From positions 2,933,501 to 2,997,500 of the forward strand of contig NZ_JABMLK010000001.1 in NCBI RefSeq assembly GCF_013394855.1: 64,000 nucleotides of DNA, given 5' to 3'. The position numbers and the translations under genes were made by a program. This DNA is from Limnobaculum xujianqingii. GTDB lineage: Bacteria > Pseudomonadota > Gammaproteobacteria > Enterobacterales > Enterobacteriaceae. A model generated the notes under the pieces. That model was not told where the DNA came from, searched no databases, and saw only the letters and a program-made list of their open reading frames with translations. Positions 17,763 to 29,044 of this stretch are shown here, piece by piece. Position 1 is the first letter of the stretch. Every line of letters starts with the position of its first letter.

Positions 17763-18656
17763 ATGAAAACCACTCTGGAAGAACTTCTGGCATTTGTTAC
17801 CGTCGTTGACAGTAATTCGATTACTCATGCAGCCAGCAAACTGAATCAAACGGTTTCAGGCATTAGTCGGGCGCTGGGCAGACTGGAAGAAAAACTGGAA
17901 ACCTCGTTGTTAAACCGTACTACCCGACGACTGGCATTAACGGAAGAGGGACAGGCATTTCTGGTACATGCCAGAAAGATTCTGGCATCAGTGGATGAAG
18001 CAGAAGATCAGATGGCAATACGCCGTCAACAGCCTTCAGGGCTACTGCGAGTCAATGCAGCATCCCCTTTTATGATACATACCATAGTGCCAATTATCGG
18101 TGAGTTTCGCCGCCTTTATCCACAAATTGAACTGGAATTAAATACTAACGACCACTTTATTGATTTGCTGGAACATAAAACCGATATTGCTATTCGCATT
18201 GGTGAATTACGTGATTCAACCCTACATGCCCGTCATTTAGGTTCCAGCCAGAGGCGAGCGCTGGCAAGTCCTGAGTATCTAAAAAACCATCCGGCAATCA
18301 TCAGTACAGAAGATTTAACATCCCACCAGCTGCTGGGTTTTACCCAAATAGAAAAGTTAAATGAATGGCCCTTCAGCGATGATAATGGTCATCTGCTGCA
18401 TATAACACCAAACCTGACCGCCTCCAGTGGGGAAACGTTAAGGCAGCTGGCTTTAGCCGGAGAAGGAATTGTTTGCCTGTCTGATTTTATGACCCATAAA
18501 GACAGGATGCAGGGAGATCTAATAGAGATACTACCGCAACAAACGGTCAAAGTTATGCAACCTATTAACGCGGTTTATTATCGTAATACTCAGCTATCTG
18601 CCAGAATCACCTGTTTTTTAGATTTCTTAAGTAATCGAATAAAAATAATGCTTTAA
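17763..18656 (+). CDS. LysR-family transcriptional regulator (YafC-like)
   Basis: 297-residue LysR-type regulator with an N-terminal winged helix (ELLAFVTVVDSNSITHAASKLNQTVSGISRALGRLEEKL) and a C-terminal effector domain. The overall pattern, including LLNRTTRRLALTEEGQ and SSGETLRQLALAGEGIVCLSDFM, is close to E. coli YafC. The frame is open from 17727, but the ATG at 17763 aligns with YafC starting MKATSEEL, so it is chosen. It is divergent from the LuxE/LuxC-like operon, the usual arrangement for a LysR protein and its target; the regulatory link is inferred. Confidence 0.9.
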   Translation: MKTTLEELLAFVTVVDSNSITHAASKLNQTVSGISRALGRLEEKLETSLLNRTTRRLALTEEGQAFLVHARKILASVDEAEDQMAIRRQQPSGLLRVNAASPFMIHTIVPIIGEFRRLYPQIELELNTNDHFIDLLEHKTDIAIRIGELRDSTLHARHLGSSQRRALASPEYLKNHPAIISTEDLTSHQLLGFTQIEKLNEWPFSDDNGHLLHITPNLTASSGETLRQLALAGEGIVCLSDFMTHKDRMQGDLIEILPQQTVKVMQPINAVYYRNTQLSARITCFLDFLSNRIKIML

Positions 18657-18700
18657 ATAAAAGTTTTAATATAAATACCCACTTTAATAATTAAATCCAA

Positions 18701-19071
18701 AATAACATCATAAATTAACGTTATTTTCAGATTGATGACAAAGTCTGGTTTGTTTAATTCTGTATTTTAAAATAGCCAATTGTCGGGAGGGGCTCCCGTG
18801 GGGGTCGACTTGGCGTAAGCCAACGACAAACAGGCAAAGCCTGTTTGAACAGCGCTAGCGCTGGCCCGAAGGGTGAAACACCGTCAGGTGTTTCATAACT
18901 GCCCCTAGGGAGACCAGGCCCGACACACACAGAAATCAAGTACAGATTGGTTTCCGGTCGAGCACTAAGCCAGTATAAACACTTTAGATTTTACGACCGG
19001 AATATTCTGTGATGCCAATTTATCTGATTTGTCATCCCCCTAATAACAACACCATAATCTAACGTTATTTT
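18701..19071. repeat. Imperfect direct repeats flanking repeat copy B
   Basis: AATAACATCATAAATTAACG plus TTATTTT (18701-18727) recurs imperfectly as AATAACAACACCATAATC plus TAACGTTATTTT (19042-19071), three bases longer. GATGACAAA (18734-18742) also recurs inverted as TTTGTCATC (19028-19036). Copy B of the dispersed repeat lies between them. The pattern could be a remnant of an insertion or duplication event. The rest of the 18657-19281 gap holds only the candidate control sites listed separately. Confidence 0.4.
18779..19008 (-). repeat. Dispersed structured repeat, copy B (long form, inverted)
   Basis: About 230 bp, in reverse orientation to the other three copies and the most divergent. 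The outer stem reads CCGGTCG/CGACCGG (18954-18960 with 18994-19000) where the others have CCGGCCG/CGGCCGG, and the second stem CTCCC/GGGAG where the others have TTTCC/GGAAA, so both pairs changed together. It carries the extra internal module of the long form: CAGCGCTAGCGCTG palindrome and AACAGGCTTTGCCTGTT hairpin. It lies after the LysR gene and before mglB. Confidence 0.88.
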
Positions 19072-19075
19072 TTTA

Positions 19076-19091
19076 TATGAAATTAATCACA
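19076..19091 (+). promoter_or_regulatory. Candidate CRP site upstream of mglB
   Basis: TATGA-AATTAA-TCACA differs from the CRP core TGTGA-N6-TCACA at one position and has AT-rich flanks. A -10-like TACGAT at 19130-19135 lies at a distance typical of class I activation. The mgl operon is CRP-dependent in E. coli, so a site is expected; this one is unproven. Confidence 0.4.
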
Positions 19092-19206
19092 ATTTAATAA
19101 CATTTCATGGCATTCCTTTAAGACTCTACTACGATTAATTTAACATCCATAACCCCTACCGGTAGTTATCGTGTTGTTTTGTAAAAAATATTAATACATC
19201 AGTCTT

Positions 19207-19227
19207 ATTAGTAACCTTGTTACTAAT
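19207..19227. promoter_or_regulatory. Perfect palindrome in the mglB leader
   Basis: ATTAGTAAC-CTT-GTTACTAAT, 9-bp arms with a 3-base centre, 55 bp ahead of the mglB start. It does not match the GalR/GalS consensus (GTGNAANCGNTTNCAC). It may be an operator for another regulator or an mRNA hairpin. Confidence 0.45.
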
Positions 19228-19281
19228 CGGCTGTCGCGTGTTAACAATTCAAACTTAAAATAGTTATGCATGGAGATTTTC

Positions 19282-20274
19282 ATGAAAAAAACGCTATTAG
19301 CCACGATTGTGTTTGGTACCTGTATGGCCGTTTCTGCAGCTACTTTAGCAGCCACCAAAATTGGGGTTACGATTTACAAATACGATGACAACTTTATGTC
19401 TGTTGTCCGTAAAGCGATTGAAAAAGAGTCTGCCGGCAATAAAGATGTCACCCTGCTGATGAATGACTCACAGAATGACCAATCCAAACAGAACGACCAG
19501 ATTGATGTTCTGATCGCTAAAGGGGTTAAAGCCCTAGCGATTAACCTGGTTGACCCGGCGGCAGCTCAGGTAGTGATTGATAAAGCACGTGGCGACTCTA
19601 TTCCAGTAGTGTTCTTCAACAAAGAACCTTCAAAAGCCGCACTGGACAGCTATGACAAAGCTTATTTTGTTGGTACCGACTCTAAAGAGTCTGGCGTTAT
19701 TCAGGGCCAACTGATTGCTAAACACTGGAAAGCCCATCCTGAGTGGGATCTGAATAAAGATGGCGTCATTCAATTTGTACTGCTTAAAGGTGAACCGGGA
19801 CATCCGGATGCTGAAGCACGTACCACTTATGTAATTAAAACATTGAATGATGATGAAAAACTGAAAACCCAGCAACTGCAACTGGATACCGCAATGTGGG
19901 ACACCGCACAGGCTAAAGACAAAATGGATGCCTGGTTATCCGGCCCTAACGCTGACAAGATTGAAGTGGTTATCGCTAATAACGATGCCATGGCCATGGG
20001 CGCAATCGAAGCATTAAAAGCGCATAACAAAGGCAAAATCCCGGTATTTGGCGTTGATGCTCTGCCAGAAGCACTGGCTCTGGTACGTCAGGGCACTATG
20101 GCGGGTACCGTGTTAAACGATGCCAGCAATCAGGCTAAAGCCACATTTGAATTATCTAAAAACCTGGCTGAAGGCAAACCAGCAGCACAAGGCACCAAGT
20201 GGGAAATTAAAGACAAAGTTGTCCGCGTTCCTTACGTAGCAGTAGATAAAGACAATCTGGATAAATTTAAATAA
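19282..20274 (+). CDS. mglB: Galactose/glucose-binding periplasmic protein MglB
   Basis: Periplasmic receptor for D-galactose and D-glucose feeding MglAC, and in E. coli also a chemotaxis ligand for Trg. Signal peptide [19 protein letters not shown]; the mature chain starts near [20 protein letters not shown]. The calcium loop DLNKDGVIQ with the later glutamate in [11 protein letters not shown], and sugar-site segments [23 protein letters not shown] and FGVDALPEA, are all present. The ATG at 19282 has GGAG six bases ahead; an upstream in-frame ATG at 19270 is rejected because that motif overlaps it. First gene of mglBAC; no galS gene is adjacent. Confidence 0.96.
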   Translation: MKKTLLATIVFGTCMAVSAATLAATKIGVTIYKYDDNFMSVVRKAIEKESAGNKDVTLLMNDSQNDQSKQNDQIDVLIAKGVKALAINLVDPAAAQVVIDKARGDSIPVVFFNKEPSKAALDSYDKAYFVGTDSKESGVIQGQLIAKHWKAHPEWDLNKDGVIQFVLLKGEPGHPDAEARTTYVIKTLNDDEKLKTQQLQLDTAMWDTAQAKDKMDAWLSGPNADKIEVVIANNDAMAMGAIEALKAHNKGKIPVFGVDALPEALALVRQGTMAGTVLNDASNQAKATFELSKNLAEGKPAAQGTKWEIKDKVVRVPYVAVDKDNLDKFK

Positions 20275-20309
20275 TCCTTTTTATTGATAGCAATAGAAGG
20301 GCCTGTTGT

Positions 20310-21830
20310 ATGAGCGAAGAACTAACACCGCCAACCGATGAATTATTACTGGAAATGATCAATATCAGTAAATCATTTCCCGGCGTAAAAGCGTTAGATA
20401 ACGTTAATCTTAAAGTTCGCTCTCATTCCGTTCACGCATTAGTGGGCGAAAACGGGGCCGGAAAATCAACGTTATTAAAATGTCTGTTTGGTATTTATAA
20501 AAAAGACAGCGGAAAAATTATCTTTCAGGGAAAAGAAGTTAATTTCAGTAATTCCAAAGAAGCATTGGAACAAGGGGTTTCAATGGTGCATCAGGAGCTG
20601 AATTTAGTGCTCCAGCGAACCGTTATGGACAACATGTGGCTTGGTCGATATCCGGTAAAAGGCCTGTTTGTCGACCATAAAAAAATGTATCAAGACACTA
20701 AGGCTATATTCGATGAACTGGATATTAATATTGACCCACTGGTAAAAGTCGCCACCTTATCTGTTTCCCAAATGCAGATGATAGAAATTGCCAGAGCGTT
20801 TTCCTACAACGCTAAAATCGTCATTATGGATGAACCCACTTCTTCTTTAACCGAGAAAGAAGTTAGCCATCTGTTTAGTATTATTCGTAAATTAAAAGAT
20901 CGCGGCTGCGGTATTGTTTATATCTCCCATAAAATGGAAGAGATATTCCAGCTGTGTGATGAAATAACCGTACTGCGTGATGGCCAATGGGTCACCACTC
21001 GCCCGCTTGAAGGGCTAGCGATGAATGACATCATTTCTATGATGGTAGGCCGTTCATTAACTCAACGCTTTCCGGAAAAAACCAATGATATTGGCGATGT
21101 CATTCTCGAAGTTAAAAACCTGACGTCAAAAAAACAACCTTCAGTTCAGGATGTCTCTTTCTCTCTGCGTAAAGGAGAAATATTAGGCATTGCCGGTTTA
21201 GTTGGCGCGAAACGTACTGACATTGTGGAAATACTGTTTGGTATTCGCGAAAGAAGTGCCGGTAAAATTATTCTGAATGGAAAAGAGATAAAGAATAACA
21301 ATGCTAATGAAGCTATTAGCCATGGTTTTGCTTTAGTAACGGAAGAACGCCGATCGACAGGTATTTATGCTCATTTGGATATTGGATTTAACTCTTTAAT
21401 TTCCAATATGAAAACCTACAAAAATTCAGTTGGTTTATTAAACAATAACCGAATGAAAAGTGATACTCAGTGGGTTATTGATTCAATGCGGGTAAAAACC
21501 CCCGGTCATAAAACAGCAATTGGCTCTCTCTCCGGTGGTAATCAGCAAAAAGTGATTATTGGCCGCTGGCTACTAACCCGACCTGAAATTTTATTATTGG
21601 ATGAACCTACCCGTGGAATTGACGTAGGTGCCAAATTTGAAATTTATCAATTAATTATTGAGCTGGCAAAAAAAGAGAAAGGAATCATTATTATTTCTTC
21701 TGAGATGCCCGAATTATTAGGTATTACCGATCGTATTCTGGTTATGAGCAATGGCCATCTGGCGGGTATTGTTAATACTAAAGAAACATCTCAGAGTGAA
21801 ATTCTGCAACTGGCTTCCAAATATCTATAA
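20310..21830 (+). CDS. mglA: Galactose ABC transporter ATP-binding protein MglA
   Basis: 506-residue double ATPase of the carbohydrate uptake transporter-2 class that drives MglC. The first nucleotide-binding domain has Walker A GENGAGKS (46-53), the signature [15 protein letters not shown] and Walker [11 protein letters not shown]. In the second, the Walker A is the usual degenerate GLVGAKRTD, with signature [15 protein letters not shown] and [15 protein letters not shown]. It begins 35 bp after mglB and ends 19 bp before mglC, within one transcription unit. Confidence 0.96.
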   Translation: MSEELTPPTDELLLEMINISKSFPGVKALDNVNLKVRSHSVHALVGENGAGKSTLLKCLFGIYKKDSGKIIFQGKEVNFSNSKEALEQGVSMVHQELNLVLQRTVMDNMWLGRYPVKGLFVDHKKMYQDTKAIFDELDINIDPLVKVATLSVSQMQMIEIARAFSYNAKIVIMDEPTSSLTEKEVSHLFSIIRKLKDRGCGIVYISHKMEEIFQLCDEITVLRDGQWVTTRPLEGLAMNDIISMMVGRSLTQRFPEKTNDIGDVILEVKNLTSKKQPSVQDVSFSLRKGEILGIAGLVGAKRTDIVEILFGIRERSAGKIILNGKEIKNNNANEAISHGFALVTEERRSTGIYAHLDIGFNSLISNMKTYKNSVGLLNNNRMKSDTQWVIDSMRVKTPGHKTAIGSLSGGNQQKVIIGRWLLTRPEILLLDEPTRGIDVGAKFEIYQLIIELAKKEKGIIIISSEMPELLGITDRILVMSNGHLAGIVNTKETSQSEILQLASKYL

Positions 21831-21849
21831 GTTATAGGATCGGCATATT

Positions 21850-22860
21850 ATGAGTACCAAAAATAAAGGCTCTGTTGTGAATTTCATGAAAGAGAACGGT
21901 ATTTATATCGTTCTCTTCGTGCTGCTTGGCATTATTATTATTCAGGATACCTCGTTTCTTAGTTTACTTAACCTGAGTAATATTCTGACTCAATCTTCGG
22001 TGCGAATTATCATTGCTCTTGGGGTTGCCGGACTGATTGTAACTCAGGGTACTGACCTGTCAGCAGGTCGTCAGGTAGGCTTAGCGGCGGTAATTGCTGC
22101 TACCTTGCTGCAATCCATGAGTAACGTAAATAAAGTATTCCCTGGTTTAGGTGAAATTCCTATTCCGGTAGTGATCCTGATTGTTTGCGCTATTGGTGCA
22201 ATCATTGGGCTGATAAATGGATTAATTATTGCCTATCTCAACGTGACACCATTTATTACGACGTTAGGCACCATGATTATCGTTTATGGTATTAACTCCC
22301 TCTATTATGACTTTGTTGGTGCCTCTCCTATCGCCGGTTTTGACCCACGATTTTCTACCTTTGCTCAGGGATTTATTCGATTTGGCGATTTTAAGCTGTC
22401 GTATATTACCTTCTACGCAGCTATCGCTATTGGATTCGTCTGGATTTTGTGGAACAAAACTCGCTTTGGCAAAAACATATTTGCCATTGGCGGTAATCCG
22501 GAAGCGGCAAAAGTATCCGGCGTTAACGTAACCCTGAACCTGATTATGGTGTATGCCCTGTCCGGTGTGTTTTATGCTTTTGGTGGTATGTTGGAAGCTG
22601 GCCGCATCGGTAGCGCCACCAATAACCTGGGCTTTATGTATGAGCTGGATGCTATCGCTGCCTGTGTAGTCGGTGGTGTGTCGTTTAGTGGCGGTGTGGG
22701 TACCGTTGCCGGCGTGGTCACTGGGGTGCTGATATTTACCGTTATCAACTATGGCCTGACGTATATCGGGGTAAACCCTTACTGGCAGTATATTATTAAG
22801 GGCAGCATTATTATCTTTGCGGTGGCATTGGATTCGTTGAAGTATGCGAAGAAGAAATAA
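21850..22860 (+). CDS. mglC: Galactose ABC transporter permease MglC
   Basis: 336-residue inner-membrane permease of the RbsC/MglC family. It has about ten hydrophobic segments, beginning with IYIVLFVLLGIIIIQD, and the family loops GTDLSAGRQVGLAAV and FAIGGNPEAAKVSGVNV, the latter being the EAA-like contact to MglA. It is the last gene of mglBAC. The operon ends against repeat copy C, which starts 28 bp after the stop; no conventional terminator is visible between them. Confidence 0.96.
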   Translation: MSTKNKGSVVNFMKENGIYIVLFVLLGIIIIQDTSFLSLLNLSNILTQSSVRIIIALGVAGLIVTQGTDLSAGRQVGLAAVIAATLLQSMSNVNKVFPGLGEIPIPVVILIVCAIGAIIGLINGLIIAYLNVTPFITTLGTMIIVYGINSLYYDFVGASPIAGFDPRFSTFAQGFIRFGDFKLSYITFYAAIAIGFVWILWNKTRFGKNIFAIGGNPEAAKVSGVNVTLNLIMVYALSGVFYAFGGMLEAGRIGSATNNLGFMYELDAIAACVVGGVSFSGGVGTVAGVVTGVLIFTVINYGLTYIGVNPYWQYIIKGSIIIFAVALDSLKYAKKK

Positions 22861-22887
22861 GTTGTAATGCAACAAATTGGTTTCTGA

Positions 22888-23046
22888 GGATATTCCGGCC
22901 GTAAGAACTCTTGTGCTTATATAGCCTTGGTGCTCGGCCGGAAGACCATTTGTACTTTAGTTCAGAGTGCGTCGGGCCTACCTTTCCTAGGGGCCCTTCG
23001 TTGGCTAACGCCAAGTCGACCCCAACGGAAAGCTCTCCCTCCGATT
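22888..23046 (+). repeat. Dispersed structured repeat, copy C (short form)
   Basis: 159-bp copy running from GGATATTCCGGCCG to CTCCCTCCGATT, in the convergent gap between mglC and the unknown gene at 23091. It keeps the CCGGCCG/CGGCCGG stem, the CTTTCC/GGAAAG stem and the TTGGC-TAAC-GCCAA hairpin, and lacks the long-form module. Conserved core segments match copy D almost base for base, while the loop of the first stem differs freely. Open frames crossing it are treated as spurious. Confidence 0.9.
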
Positions 23047-23090
23047 GGATATTTTTTAGGTATAAATATTCACCGTCTGGTGTTTTCATA

Positions 23091-23873
23091 TCAATCAGTA
23101 TATTTAACCCAAAGTAACTCACTATCTGAAATCATCTGGCTAAACAGCGCTTTCATTTTTTCTTTTTCACTATCAGTCACATGGTATAACAACAATAAAT
23201 CTTCACAGAGATAGTTTAGCTGTATATCTGTTAATGGCTCTTTTCTGATAAAACCTAAATAAGAAGCGCCGATACCAATAAGCTCTAAGCCATATTGTTG
23301 TTGAAAGCGTTTTGCCAATATAAAGTTTTCTGCCGGTGATAAATCACAACTAAAATAGCCATTAGGAAATGCATATAAAGTTTCATAACTATGATTAACC
23401 GGTACAATTAATGCAGATACCGGACAATCAAAAATAGAAACAGGATCTGTTTGATACTCAATCCATTCTTCTAAACATTCATCTGTTAACGTTAGTCCTT
23501 TTTCACAAGCCTGTTCAAAGGTGATGTCTTTTATTAAACGTTGAAAATTATGCTGACAAATAAACATTTCAGATGGGGTATTTAGATATCCAAGATATTC
23601 CCCCTGCTCAAAACACTCAGGTGGTAACCCGGATAAATCCAGATCGTCACTATCGGCTAAATCACAGGTCATTCTGGCGTGGCCAGAGGTATAGCAAGCC
23701 TGAGATACATCATCCAGAGTTAATAAAATTTGTTGATTACTATATTCCTGGCTTTTCTGATGATAAAAATCTAACAAACCATTCAGGCTTTCAATTTTAT
23801 CAATTCTATATTCATTACAGAGGCCTCCCGAAGGATTATGTGTCTCATCATGGCCTAGAAACGTAATATTCAT
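23091..23873 (-). CDS. Conserved protein of unknown function, cysteine-rich and acidic
   Basis: 260-residue soluble protein that I do not recognise as a named family. It starts MNITFLGHDETHNPSGGLCNEY, has no signal peptide or membrane helix, and contains about nine cysteines in no metal-ligand spacing I know. The C-terminal third, ALIVPVNHSYETLYAFPNG, then LSPAENFILAKRFQQQYGLE with GIGASYLGFIRKEPL, recalls DUF4253-like proteins, in which a similar PV-H-Y-E/YG-E pattern occurs. That resemblance is from memory and weak. It precedes repeat C and follows the L,D-transpeptidase gene on the same strand (19-bp gap), so the two may be co-transcribed. Confidence 0.6.
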   Translation of the reverse strand: MNITFLGHDETHNPSGGLCNEYRIDKIESLNGLLDFYHQKSQEYSNQQILLTLDDVSQACYTSGHARMTCDLADSDDLDLSGLPPECFEQGEYLGYLNTPSEMFICQHNFQRLIKDITFEQACEKGLTLTDECLEEWIEYQTDPVSIFDCPVSALIVPVNHSYETLYAFPNGYFSCDLSPAENFILAKRFQQQYGLELIGIGASYLGFIRKEPLTDIQLNYLCEDLLLLYHVTDSEKEKMKALFSQMISDSELLWVKYTD

Positions 23874-23892
23874 CCACTATATCCCTTTATGT

Positions 23893-24615
23893 TTATCGAC
23901 CCGCTTTCACCAGATACTGTTTCCCACTCACCTCAACCAACGGCACTCTGCGTGTACCTTCAAAAGCATCATACGCTGGCTTTAGCGTTTGCCAGAAATC
24001 GATATATTCCGAATCCTGATACTGAGTCATTTTATTTTTCGTCATAGCAAACGGGAAAATATGGATAGGAACCACCTTCTGCCCACCGGCAAAAGCCTGT
24101 TCAACTAACCCATATATCTCGGTAATTATCGGGTCAGTCATGGCGTAGCAACCTGCAGAAGCGCAACCGCCGTGTACCATAAGAAAATCACCGGTATAAC
24201 CATTGGCGCGATCGAAAGCATTTGGGTAACCAATATTAAAAGAGAGGTGATAACTGCTATTGGGGTTAAGTAATCCCTTGGTGGTTGAGTAGAAACCTTC
24301 CGGGCTTTTATGATCCCCTTGCTTCTTTTTCGGCCCTAAACCACCAGAGTAAGTACAGATGATATAGCTTTTATACAACTCATAAGGCTTATTGTCTGAA
24401 CTAAACCACAGCTCAAACTTATCTTCTGCTTTAAGAATTCGGATATACAGACGATCGCCAAACTTAATCTGCTTTTCAGTTTCAGGAGGACGAGGATGAA
24501 TAACTCCGTCATCCGGGCCAGGTCCTTCAGGAGGGCGGCTGGTAAGATTCTGGTAAATCAACAGGCTGACAATCACAATCAGCACCAGAATAATAATGAA
24601 AAGCACATTTTTCAT
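23893..24615 (-). CDS. L,D-transpeptidase family protein (YafK/DpaA-like)
   Basis: 240-residue envelope protein with an N-terminal membrane anchor (VLFIIILVLIVIVSLLIY), a proline-rich linker and a YkuD catalytic domain. The active site HGGCASAGCYAMTD has His148 and Cys156; GYPNAFDRANGYTG and HKSPEGFYS are typical of the YafK branch. E. coli YafK (DpaA) cleaves the bond between Braun lipoprotein and peptidoglycan, so a similar hydrolytic role is likelier here than cross-linking. It lies just after the atp operon terminator on the same strand, at the right end of the accessory block. Confidence 0.85.
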   Translation of the reverse strand: MKNVLFIIILVLIVIVSLLIYQNLTSRPPEGPGPDDGVIHPRPPETEKQIKFGDRLYIRILKAEDKFELWFSSDNKPYELYKSYIICTYSGGLGPKKKQGDHKSPEGFYSTTKGLLNPNSSYHLSFNIGYPNAFDRANGYTGDFLMVHGGCASAGCYAMTDPIITEIYGLVEQAFAGGQKVVPIHIFPFAMTKNKMTQYQDSEYIDFWQTLKPAYDAFEGTRRVPLVEVSGKQYLVKAGR

Positions 24616-24657
24616 TCAATAACGTCCATATTATCTCTGCAACTTCTTATCCATAGT

Positions 24658-24690
24658 AAAAAAGCCAATCTGTTTACAGATTGGCTTTTT
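24658..24690 (-). terminator. Rho-independent terminator of the atp operon
   Basis: Stem AAAAAGCCAATCTG with its exact complement (14 bp including the A/T ends) and a TTTA loop. A T-run occurs on both strands, so it can work in either direction. It lies 36 bp after the atpC stop and 43 bp before the transpeptidase start, separating the two transcription units. Confidence 0.92.
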
Positions 24691-24725
24691 ATAACGCACA
24701 TAGCAATCAAAATACCGGGTGCTGA

Positions 24726-25148
24726 TTACATCATTTTCTTGGTCAATTCGATAACACGCAGTTTTGCAATCGCTTTACTCAGCTCTGCAGATGCCTGTGC
24801 ATAATCGATGTCACCATGCGAATTACGGATATGTTCTTCCGCTTTACGCTTGGATTCCATTGCCCGAGCTTCATCAAGATCCTGTCCGCGGATAGCCGTA
24901 TCAGATAAAACAGTAACTATAGTTGGTTGAACCTCGAGGATACCACCGGAAAGGTAGATAAACTCTTCATCACCGTTTAGCTTAACGATACGAATCAGGC
25001 CCGGCTTGATGGCAGTGAGCAGCGGCGTATGCTGAGGATAAATCCCCAATTCACCTTCGCTACCCGTCACCTGGATTCTTTGTACTTCGCCAGAAAACAT
25101 ATTATTTTCTGCACTCACTACGTCCAGATGGAAAGTTGATACAGCCAT
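24726..25148 (-). CDS. atpC: ATP synthase epsilon subunit
   Basis: Central-stalk subunit that also inhibits ATP hydrolysis by F1. 140 residues (E. coli 139): an N-terminal beta sandwich ([38 protein letters not shown]) and a C-terminal helical hairpin ([32 protein letters not shown]). Last gene of the atp operon, followed by a strong terminator. In E. coli glmU comes next; here the accessory block does. Confidence 0.97.
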   Translation of the reverse strand: MAVSTFHLDVVSAENNMFSGEVQRIQVTGSEGELGIYPQHTPLLTAIKPGLIRIVKLNGDEEFIYLSGGILEVQPTIVTVLSDTAIRGQDLDEARAMESKRKAEEHIRNSHGDIDYAQASAELSKAIAKLRVIELTKKMM

Positions 25149-25167
25149 GTAGCCCTCCTATTGCAGC

Positions 25168-26568
<1,401 letters not shown>

Positions 26569-26580
26569 CTAAACCAAGCC

Positions 26581-27444
26581 CTAGACCGCCGAAGCTCCCG
26601 AGACAATCTCGGTAAGTTCCTGAGTGATGCTGGCCTGACGCGCTTTGTTATAAACCAACTGAAGCTCTTTAATCAGCTCGCCACCGTTATCGGTTGCGGC
26701 TTTCATCGCTACCATTCGCGCGGCCTGCTCGCTTGCCAGGTTCTCAACTACACTTTGATAAACCTGCGATTCGACGTAACGACGCAGCAAGGTATCCAGC
26801 AGCGACTTCGGATCGGGCTCGTATAGATAATCCCAGGACTTATTTTTGATTTCTTCGTCATCTGACGGCGGCAGCGGTAACAGCTGTCTGATTTCTGGCG
26901 ATTGCGACATGGTGTTAACAAACTTGTTGTTAGCAACATACAGTCTGTCTAAACGACCTTCATCATAGGCCTGCAGCATAACTTTTACCGGACCTATCAG
27001 TTCAGATACCGATGGGCTATCTCCCATGCCGGTAACCTGAGCCACAATATTGCCACCCACCGATGAAAAGAAAGAGGCACCTTTAGAGCCGATTAACGCT
27101 AAATCAACGCTAACGCCTTTATCATTCCACTCTTTCATTTCGGCCAGTAATCTCTTGAATAAGTTAATATTCAATCCACCACACAGACCACGGTCAGTAG
27201 ACACAACCAGATAACCAACGCGCTTAACGTCACGTTCATCCAGATAAGGGTGCTTATACTCAAGATTACCTAACGCAAGGTGACCAATCACTTTGCGCAT
27301 CATCTCTGCATAAGGACGGCTTGCCGCCATGCGTTCTTGCGATTTACGCATTTTAGACGCGGCAACCATCTCCATCGCTTTGGTGATCTTTTGCGTATTT
27401 TGTACGCTGCCGATCTTACTACGTATTTCTTTTGCGCCGGCCAT
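26581..27444 (-). CDS. atpG: ATP synthase gamma subunit
   Basis: Rotor shaft of F1, 287 residues as in E. coli. The N-terminal coiled-coil helix ([20 protein letters not shown], then [11 protein letters not shown]) and the matching C-terminal helix ([19 protein letters not shown]) are conserved. The middle Rossmann-like domain includes [16 protein letters not shown]. In the atp operon between atpA and atpD. Confidence 0.98.
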   Translation of the reverse strand: MAGAKEIRSKIGSVQNTQKITKAMEMVAASKMRKSQERMAASRPYAEMMRKVIGHLALGNLEYKHPYLDERDVKRVGYLVVSTDRGLCGGLNINLFKRLLAEMKEWNDKGVSVDLALIGSKGASFFSSVGGNIVAQVTGMGDSPSVSELIGPVKVMLQAYDEGRLDRLYVANNKFVNTMSQSPEIRQLLPLPPSDDEEIKNKSWDYLYEPDPKSLLDTLLRRYVESQVYQSVVENLASEQAARMVAMKAATDNGGELIKELQLVYNKARQASITQELTEIVSGASAV

Positions 27445-27490
27445 TTAAGCTTCTCCTCACTACCTTACGGCCCCTGGAGGCCGTTTGGTA

Positions 27491-29032
27491 TTACCAAGAC
27501 TGGGTTGCCTTGAAGGTATCGAGAATGGCTTTAAAGCCTGCCTCGATCTCATCATTGTAACCACCGGTTTGGTTGATTTTCTGTAAAAGCTCAGCGTGGT
27601 CACGCTCGGCATAGGCTAATAAAGCCTCTTCAAAGCTACCAACCTTCTCTAACGTCACATCTTCCAGATATCCGCGCTCAGCTGCAAAAAGCACCAGAGA
27701 CTGGTTAGCAACTGACATAGGATCATACTGTTTCTGTTTCAGTAATTCGGTAACTTTCTGACCGTGGCTCAGCTGTTTACGTGTTGCATCATCCAAATCA
27801 GAAGCGAACTGGGAGAATGCCGCCAGCTCACGATACTGTGCCAGAGCGGTACGGATACCACCGGACAGTTTCTTCATGATTTTAGTCTGTGCTGCACCAC
27901 CAACCCGCGATACGGAAATACCTGGGTTAACCGCCGGGCGAATACCCGCGTTAAACAGGTTAGATTCCAGGAAGATCTGGCCGTCGGTAATAGAGATTAC
28001 GTTGGTCGGAACGAATGCAGAAACATCACCCGCCTGAGTTTCGATGATCGGTAACGCAGTTAATGAACCGGTTTTACCTTTCACTTCACCTTTAGTAAAG
28101 GCTTCAACGTACTCTTCGTTAACACGAGCAGCACGCTCCAGTAAACGGGAGTGGAGATAGAATACGTCACCAGGGAACGCTTCACGACCCGGTGGACGAC
28201 GCAGCAGCAGGGAGATCTGACGATATGCAACAGCCTGCTTAGACAGGTCATCATAAATAATCAGTGCATCTTCACCGCGATCGCGGAAATATTCACCCAT
28301 TGCACATCCGGCATACGGTGCCAGATATTGCAGCGCGGCAGATTCAGATGCTGAAGCAACCACAACGATAGTGTTGGCTAATGCATTATGCTCTTCTAAC
28401 TTACGCACAACGTTGGCGATAGTTGAAGCTTTCTGGCCGATAGCCACATAAATACATTTAATACCAGAATCACGCTGGTTGATGATGGCATCGATCGCCA
28501 GAGCAGTTTTACCGGTCTGACGGTCACCGATAATCAGCTCACGCTGACCACGGCCGATTGGAATCATGGAGTCAACAGACTTATAACCGGTCTGAACCGG
28601 TTGGTCTACCGATTGACGCTCGATAACGCCAGGTGCAATAGCTTCTACAGCAGAGAAACCATCATGCTCAACCGGACCTTTACCGTCGATTGGCGCACCC
28701 AGGGTGTTAACAACACGACCAAGCAGGCCACGACCGACCGGAACCTCAAGAATACGACCAGTACACTTAACTTTCATGCCTTCGGCAAGGTCAGTATACG
28801 GACCCATAACTACCGCACCAACGGAGTCACGTTCAAGGTTAAGTGCAATCGCATAGCGGCTACCTGGCAGTGCAATCATCTCGCCCTGCATTACATCGGC
28901 TAAACCGTGAATACGGATAATTCCGTCACTGACGGAAACAATAGTACCTTCGTTGTGAGCTTCACTCACAACATTGAACTGAGCAATGCGTTGCTTGATC
29001 AGTTCGCTGATTTCTGTGGAATTCAGTTGCAT
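27491..29032 (-). CDS. atpA: ATP synthase alpha subunit
   Basis: Non-catalytic nucleotide-binding F1 subunit, 513 residues as in E. coli. It starts [19 protein letters not shown]; the P-loop is [13 protein letters not shown] and Walker B is [16 protein letters not shown]. It lies 12 bp after atpH. The C-terminal helical domain ends FKATQSW. Confidence 0.98.
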   Translation of the reverse strand: MQLNSTEISELIKQRIAQFNVVSEAHNEGTIVSVSDGIIRIHGLADVMQGEMIALPGSRYAIALNLERDSVGAVVMGPYTDLAEGMKVKCTGRILEVPVGRGLLGRVVNTLGAPIDGKGPVEHDGFSAVEAIAPGVIERQSVDQPVQTGYKSVDSMIPIGRGQRELIIGDRQTGKTALAIDAIINQRDSGIKCIYVAIGQKASTIANVVRKLEEHNALANTIVVVASASESAALQYLAPYAGCAMGEYFRDRGEDALIIYDDLSKQAVAYRQISLLLRRPPGREAFPGDVFYLHSRLLERAARVNEEYVEAFTKGEVKGKTGSLTALPIIETQAGDVSAFVPTNVISITDGQIFLESNLFNAGIRPAVNPGISVSRVGGAAQTKIMKKLSGGIRTALAQYRELAAFSQFASDLDDATRKQLSHGQKVTELLKQKQYDPMSVANQSLVLFAAERGYLEDVTLEKVGSFEEALLAYAERDHAELLQKINQTGGYNDEIEAGFKAILDTFKATQSW

Positions 29033-29044
29033 GCTCCAGTCCCC

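Noticed and set aside
18754..18939. Open frame of 61 codons on the minus strand inside repeat copy B
   Set aside because: It reads through the structured repeat (related peptide PSRPPREPLP also arises from other copies), has no ribosome site, and its codons follow the stems rather than protein conservation.
22264..22875. 203-codon open frame antisense to mglC
   Set aside because: Lies wholly opposite a well-conserved permease gene, and its composition mirrors the membrane-protein codons of the sense strand.
22811..23214. Several overlapping open frames (minus 22811-23122; plus 22911-23117 and 22927-23214) across repeat copy C
   Set aside because: They cover the repeat in three different frames and run into mglC or the gene at 23091; they are by-products of the repeat.
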